This document shows, piece by piece, positions 49,427-50,656 of a stretch of DNA of 50,656 bases. Made by a program: the position numbers and the translations under genes. Each line of letters starts with the position of its first letter. The first letter of the stretch is position 1. The DNA lies in NCBI GenBank assembly GCA_030592105.1, contig JAUVKE010000001.1:1-50656 (forward strand), given 5' to 3'. Under the pieces are notes generated by a model. It was not told the DNA's origin, ran no database searches, and saw nothing but the letters and a program-made list of their open reading frames with translations. The DNA comes from Desulfobacteraceae bacterium. Lineage in GTDB: Bacteria > Desulfobacterota > Desulfobacteria > Desulfobacterales > BuS5.

Positions 49427-50386
49427 TTAAAGGAGGGGTTTAAAGCAGGCTGCCATATGTCCTGGTTCTATTTCTTTTAACTTTGGTTTTTCATTTTGAC
49501 ATCTTTTTCCGGCAATGGAACATCGGTTATTAAAATTACACCCCCTGGGATAAAAAAGGGGCGAAGGTACCTGTCCAGGGATCGATTTTAACCGCTCTTT
49601 TTTTATATTTAACCCTGGAATCGATTCTAAAAGGCCCTTTGTATATGGATGAGCTGTTTTTAAAAAAATATGATCAATGGAACCCTGTTCCACGATTTTT
49701 GAAGCATACATTACAAGTACACGGTCGCACATCTCCCAGATAACACCCATATCGTGGGTTATAAGGAGCATGGATGTGGCGGTCTGTCTCATCTCCTTTA
49801 TCAGCTCAAAAATCTGGCTTTGCGTTGTAACATCAAGAGCCGTTGTGGGTTCATCTGCTATTACCAGATCCGGTTCCATCATCAGCGCCATGGCTATCAT
49901 TACCCTTTGCCGCATTCCCCCGGATAATTGATGGGGTAAGGCCGATATTTTATCCTCGATATCCGGAATCCCCATTTTACTTAACCAAAGCTTTGAAAGA
50001 GCGATGGCTTTTTTTTTTGACATGCCACGGTTATGAATCAACAAGGTTTCAGCCATTTGTGTGCCGATTTTATGAAGTGGTGAAAGGGCAGAAGCAGGTT
50101 CCTGAAATATCATGCTGATTTGCGGGCCGCGGATTTTGCTCATTTCCCGGGGATTAAGGTGTAAAAGATCCCGCCCTTTAAAATAAATACTCCCTTTTTT
50201 TATGGTACCAGGGGGAGATGGTATGAGTCTCGGTATGGACATGGCTGTTACAGATTTACCGCACCCTGATTCCCCCACGAGACCGAGAATTTCACCCCTG
50301 TTTATATTAAATGAAACATTATCAACGGCATAAAAAATACCTTCATCTGTCTTGAATTCCACTGTTAATCCATCTATTTCAAGCAT
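49427..50386 (-). CDS. dppD: Peptide ABC transporter ATP-binding protein (DppD/OppD type)
   Basis: A 319-residue ATPase. Walker A is GESGCGKSV, the signature is LSGGMRQR, Walker B is LVIADEPTTALD, and the H-loop is LITHDMG. HPYTKGLLESIPGL and the C-terminal cysteine cluster (GCNFNNRC...C...C) are typical of OppD/DppD. It would energise peptide or nickel import together with DppF. The permease DppC lies upstream on the same strand; DppB and the binding protein are presumably outside the window. The genomic order dppC-dppD-dppF is the usual one. Confidence 0.92.
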   Translation of the reverse strand: MLEIDGLTVEFKTDEGIFYAVDNVSFNINRGEILGLVGESGCGKSVTAMSIPRLIPSPPGTIKKGSIYFKGRDLLHLNPREMSKIRGPQISMIFQEPASALSPLHKIGTQMAETLLIHNRGMSKKKAIALSKLWLSKMGIPDIEDKISALPHQLSGGMRQRVMIAMALMMEPDLVIADEPTTALDVTTQSQIFELIKEMRQTATSMLLITHDMGVIWEMCDRVLVMYASKIVEQGSIDHIFLKTAHPYTKGLLESIPGLNIKKERLKSIPGQVPSPLFYPRGCNFNNRCSIAGKRCQNEKPKLKEIEPGHMAACFKPLL

Positions 50387-50491
50387 CTGTTTTTTTATCC
50401 GTTTCTTAAGAGTTGGGTTTTAGGGAATCGACATTTAATGACCAAAGTATGCCTGGGGCGATCTGTTTTTGCTGAATAATTACCCAGGTTG

Positions 50492-50656
50492 TTATGTAAA
50501 CCTGGCATATTGTTTTGGGTCATATGCATTACGTATCCCTTCCCCTATGAAAACACCACAGAGCATAACAATAAAAAGAGCTGCGGATGGATATAGTACA
50601 AGCCACCATGCCCACCTGTACTGTTGAGCCTGGAACAAAAGTTCGCCCCAGCTAGG
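50492..50656 (-). CDS. dppC: Peptide ABC transporter permease (DppC type), C-terminal part
   Basis: The frame is open at the right edge and ends at TAA (50494-50492). The 54 visible residues include WWLVLYPSAALFIVMLCGVF, the last transmembrane segment, and then IGEGIRNAYDPKQY, the typical end of the OppC/DppC permease family. It lies 105 nt upstream of dppD and belongs to the same operon. The upstream part of the gene is outside the window. Confidence 0.85.
   Translation of the reverse strand, partial: PSWGELLFQAQQYRWAWWLVLYPSAALFIVMLCGVFIGEGIRNAYDPKQYARFT

Overview
The window looks like a chromosomal segment of a strictly anaerobic Desulfobacterota member, most likely Desulfobacterales-like (inference). 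The reasons are AT-rich DNA with many poly-A tracts, a CooC-type nickel-insertion ATPase, a RACo-like ASKHA ATPase, an ECF-type nickel transporter, several DUF1329 proteins, and a mix of housekeeping genes typical of that group. No rRNA, CRISPR array, phage or complete transposase gene was seen.

Layout. 1-1130 (minus): rpsF-rpsR and the start of a DUF2232 membrane protein. 1540-8302 (minus): two glycine-zipper lipoproteins, a RACo-like ASKHA ATPase translationally coupled to a Sir2 deacylase, a metallo-beta-lactamase-fold hydrolase, prmA and cooC. 8795-10097: a double-domain universal stress protein and a small conserved protein. 10895-14569 (plus): a five-gene nickel/cobalt ECF importer behind a nested hairpin. 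14772-17915: a 1047-residue fusion of a radical SAM/SPASM-like enzyme, an ArsM-like methyltransferase and a cysteine-rich C-terminal domain. 17990-20941 (minus): an M1-peptidase/ChaN/PDZ fusion. 21404-25236 (plus): dnaG, rpoD and a CAT-anticodon tRNA; rpoD is split by a frameshift at a run of ten A. 25350-33342: nif3-like, RNase Z-like, recJ, DUF4911, miaB, bifunctional nuclease and PHP-domain genes. 33356-38992: small membrane/hypothetical genes, a thioredoxin-like protein, a DnaJ-type chaperone, an acidic zinc-ribbon membrane protein, a second CAT tRNA, DUF1992 and SHOCT-type proteins. 39120-47971 (minus): five tandem DUF1329 paralogs. 48266-50656 (minus): the dppF, dppD and dppC end of a peptide ABC transporter operon.

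The intergenic DNA is crowded with short non-coding inverted-repeat elements. I distinguish at least eight families. Family A (five copies, 106-155 bp, ends resembling TATAGATTGTCA) and family C (six loci, ends resembling CAGTAGTGTCCGGTTAGAA) look like MITEs. Family C sits beside or between four of the five DUF1329 genes and directly in front of dnaG.

Functionally, nickel uptake (10895-14569), CooC and the RACo-like ATPase would fit carbon monoxide dehydrogenase/acetyl-CoA synthase or corrinoid metabolism, but no CODH gene is in view. The points most worth following up are the rpoD frameshift, the radical SAM-ArsM fusion, and the DUF1329 array with its associated repeats. All family assignments come from reading the translated sequence without database searches.
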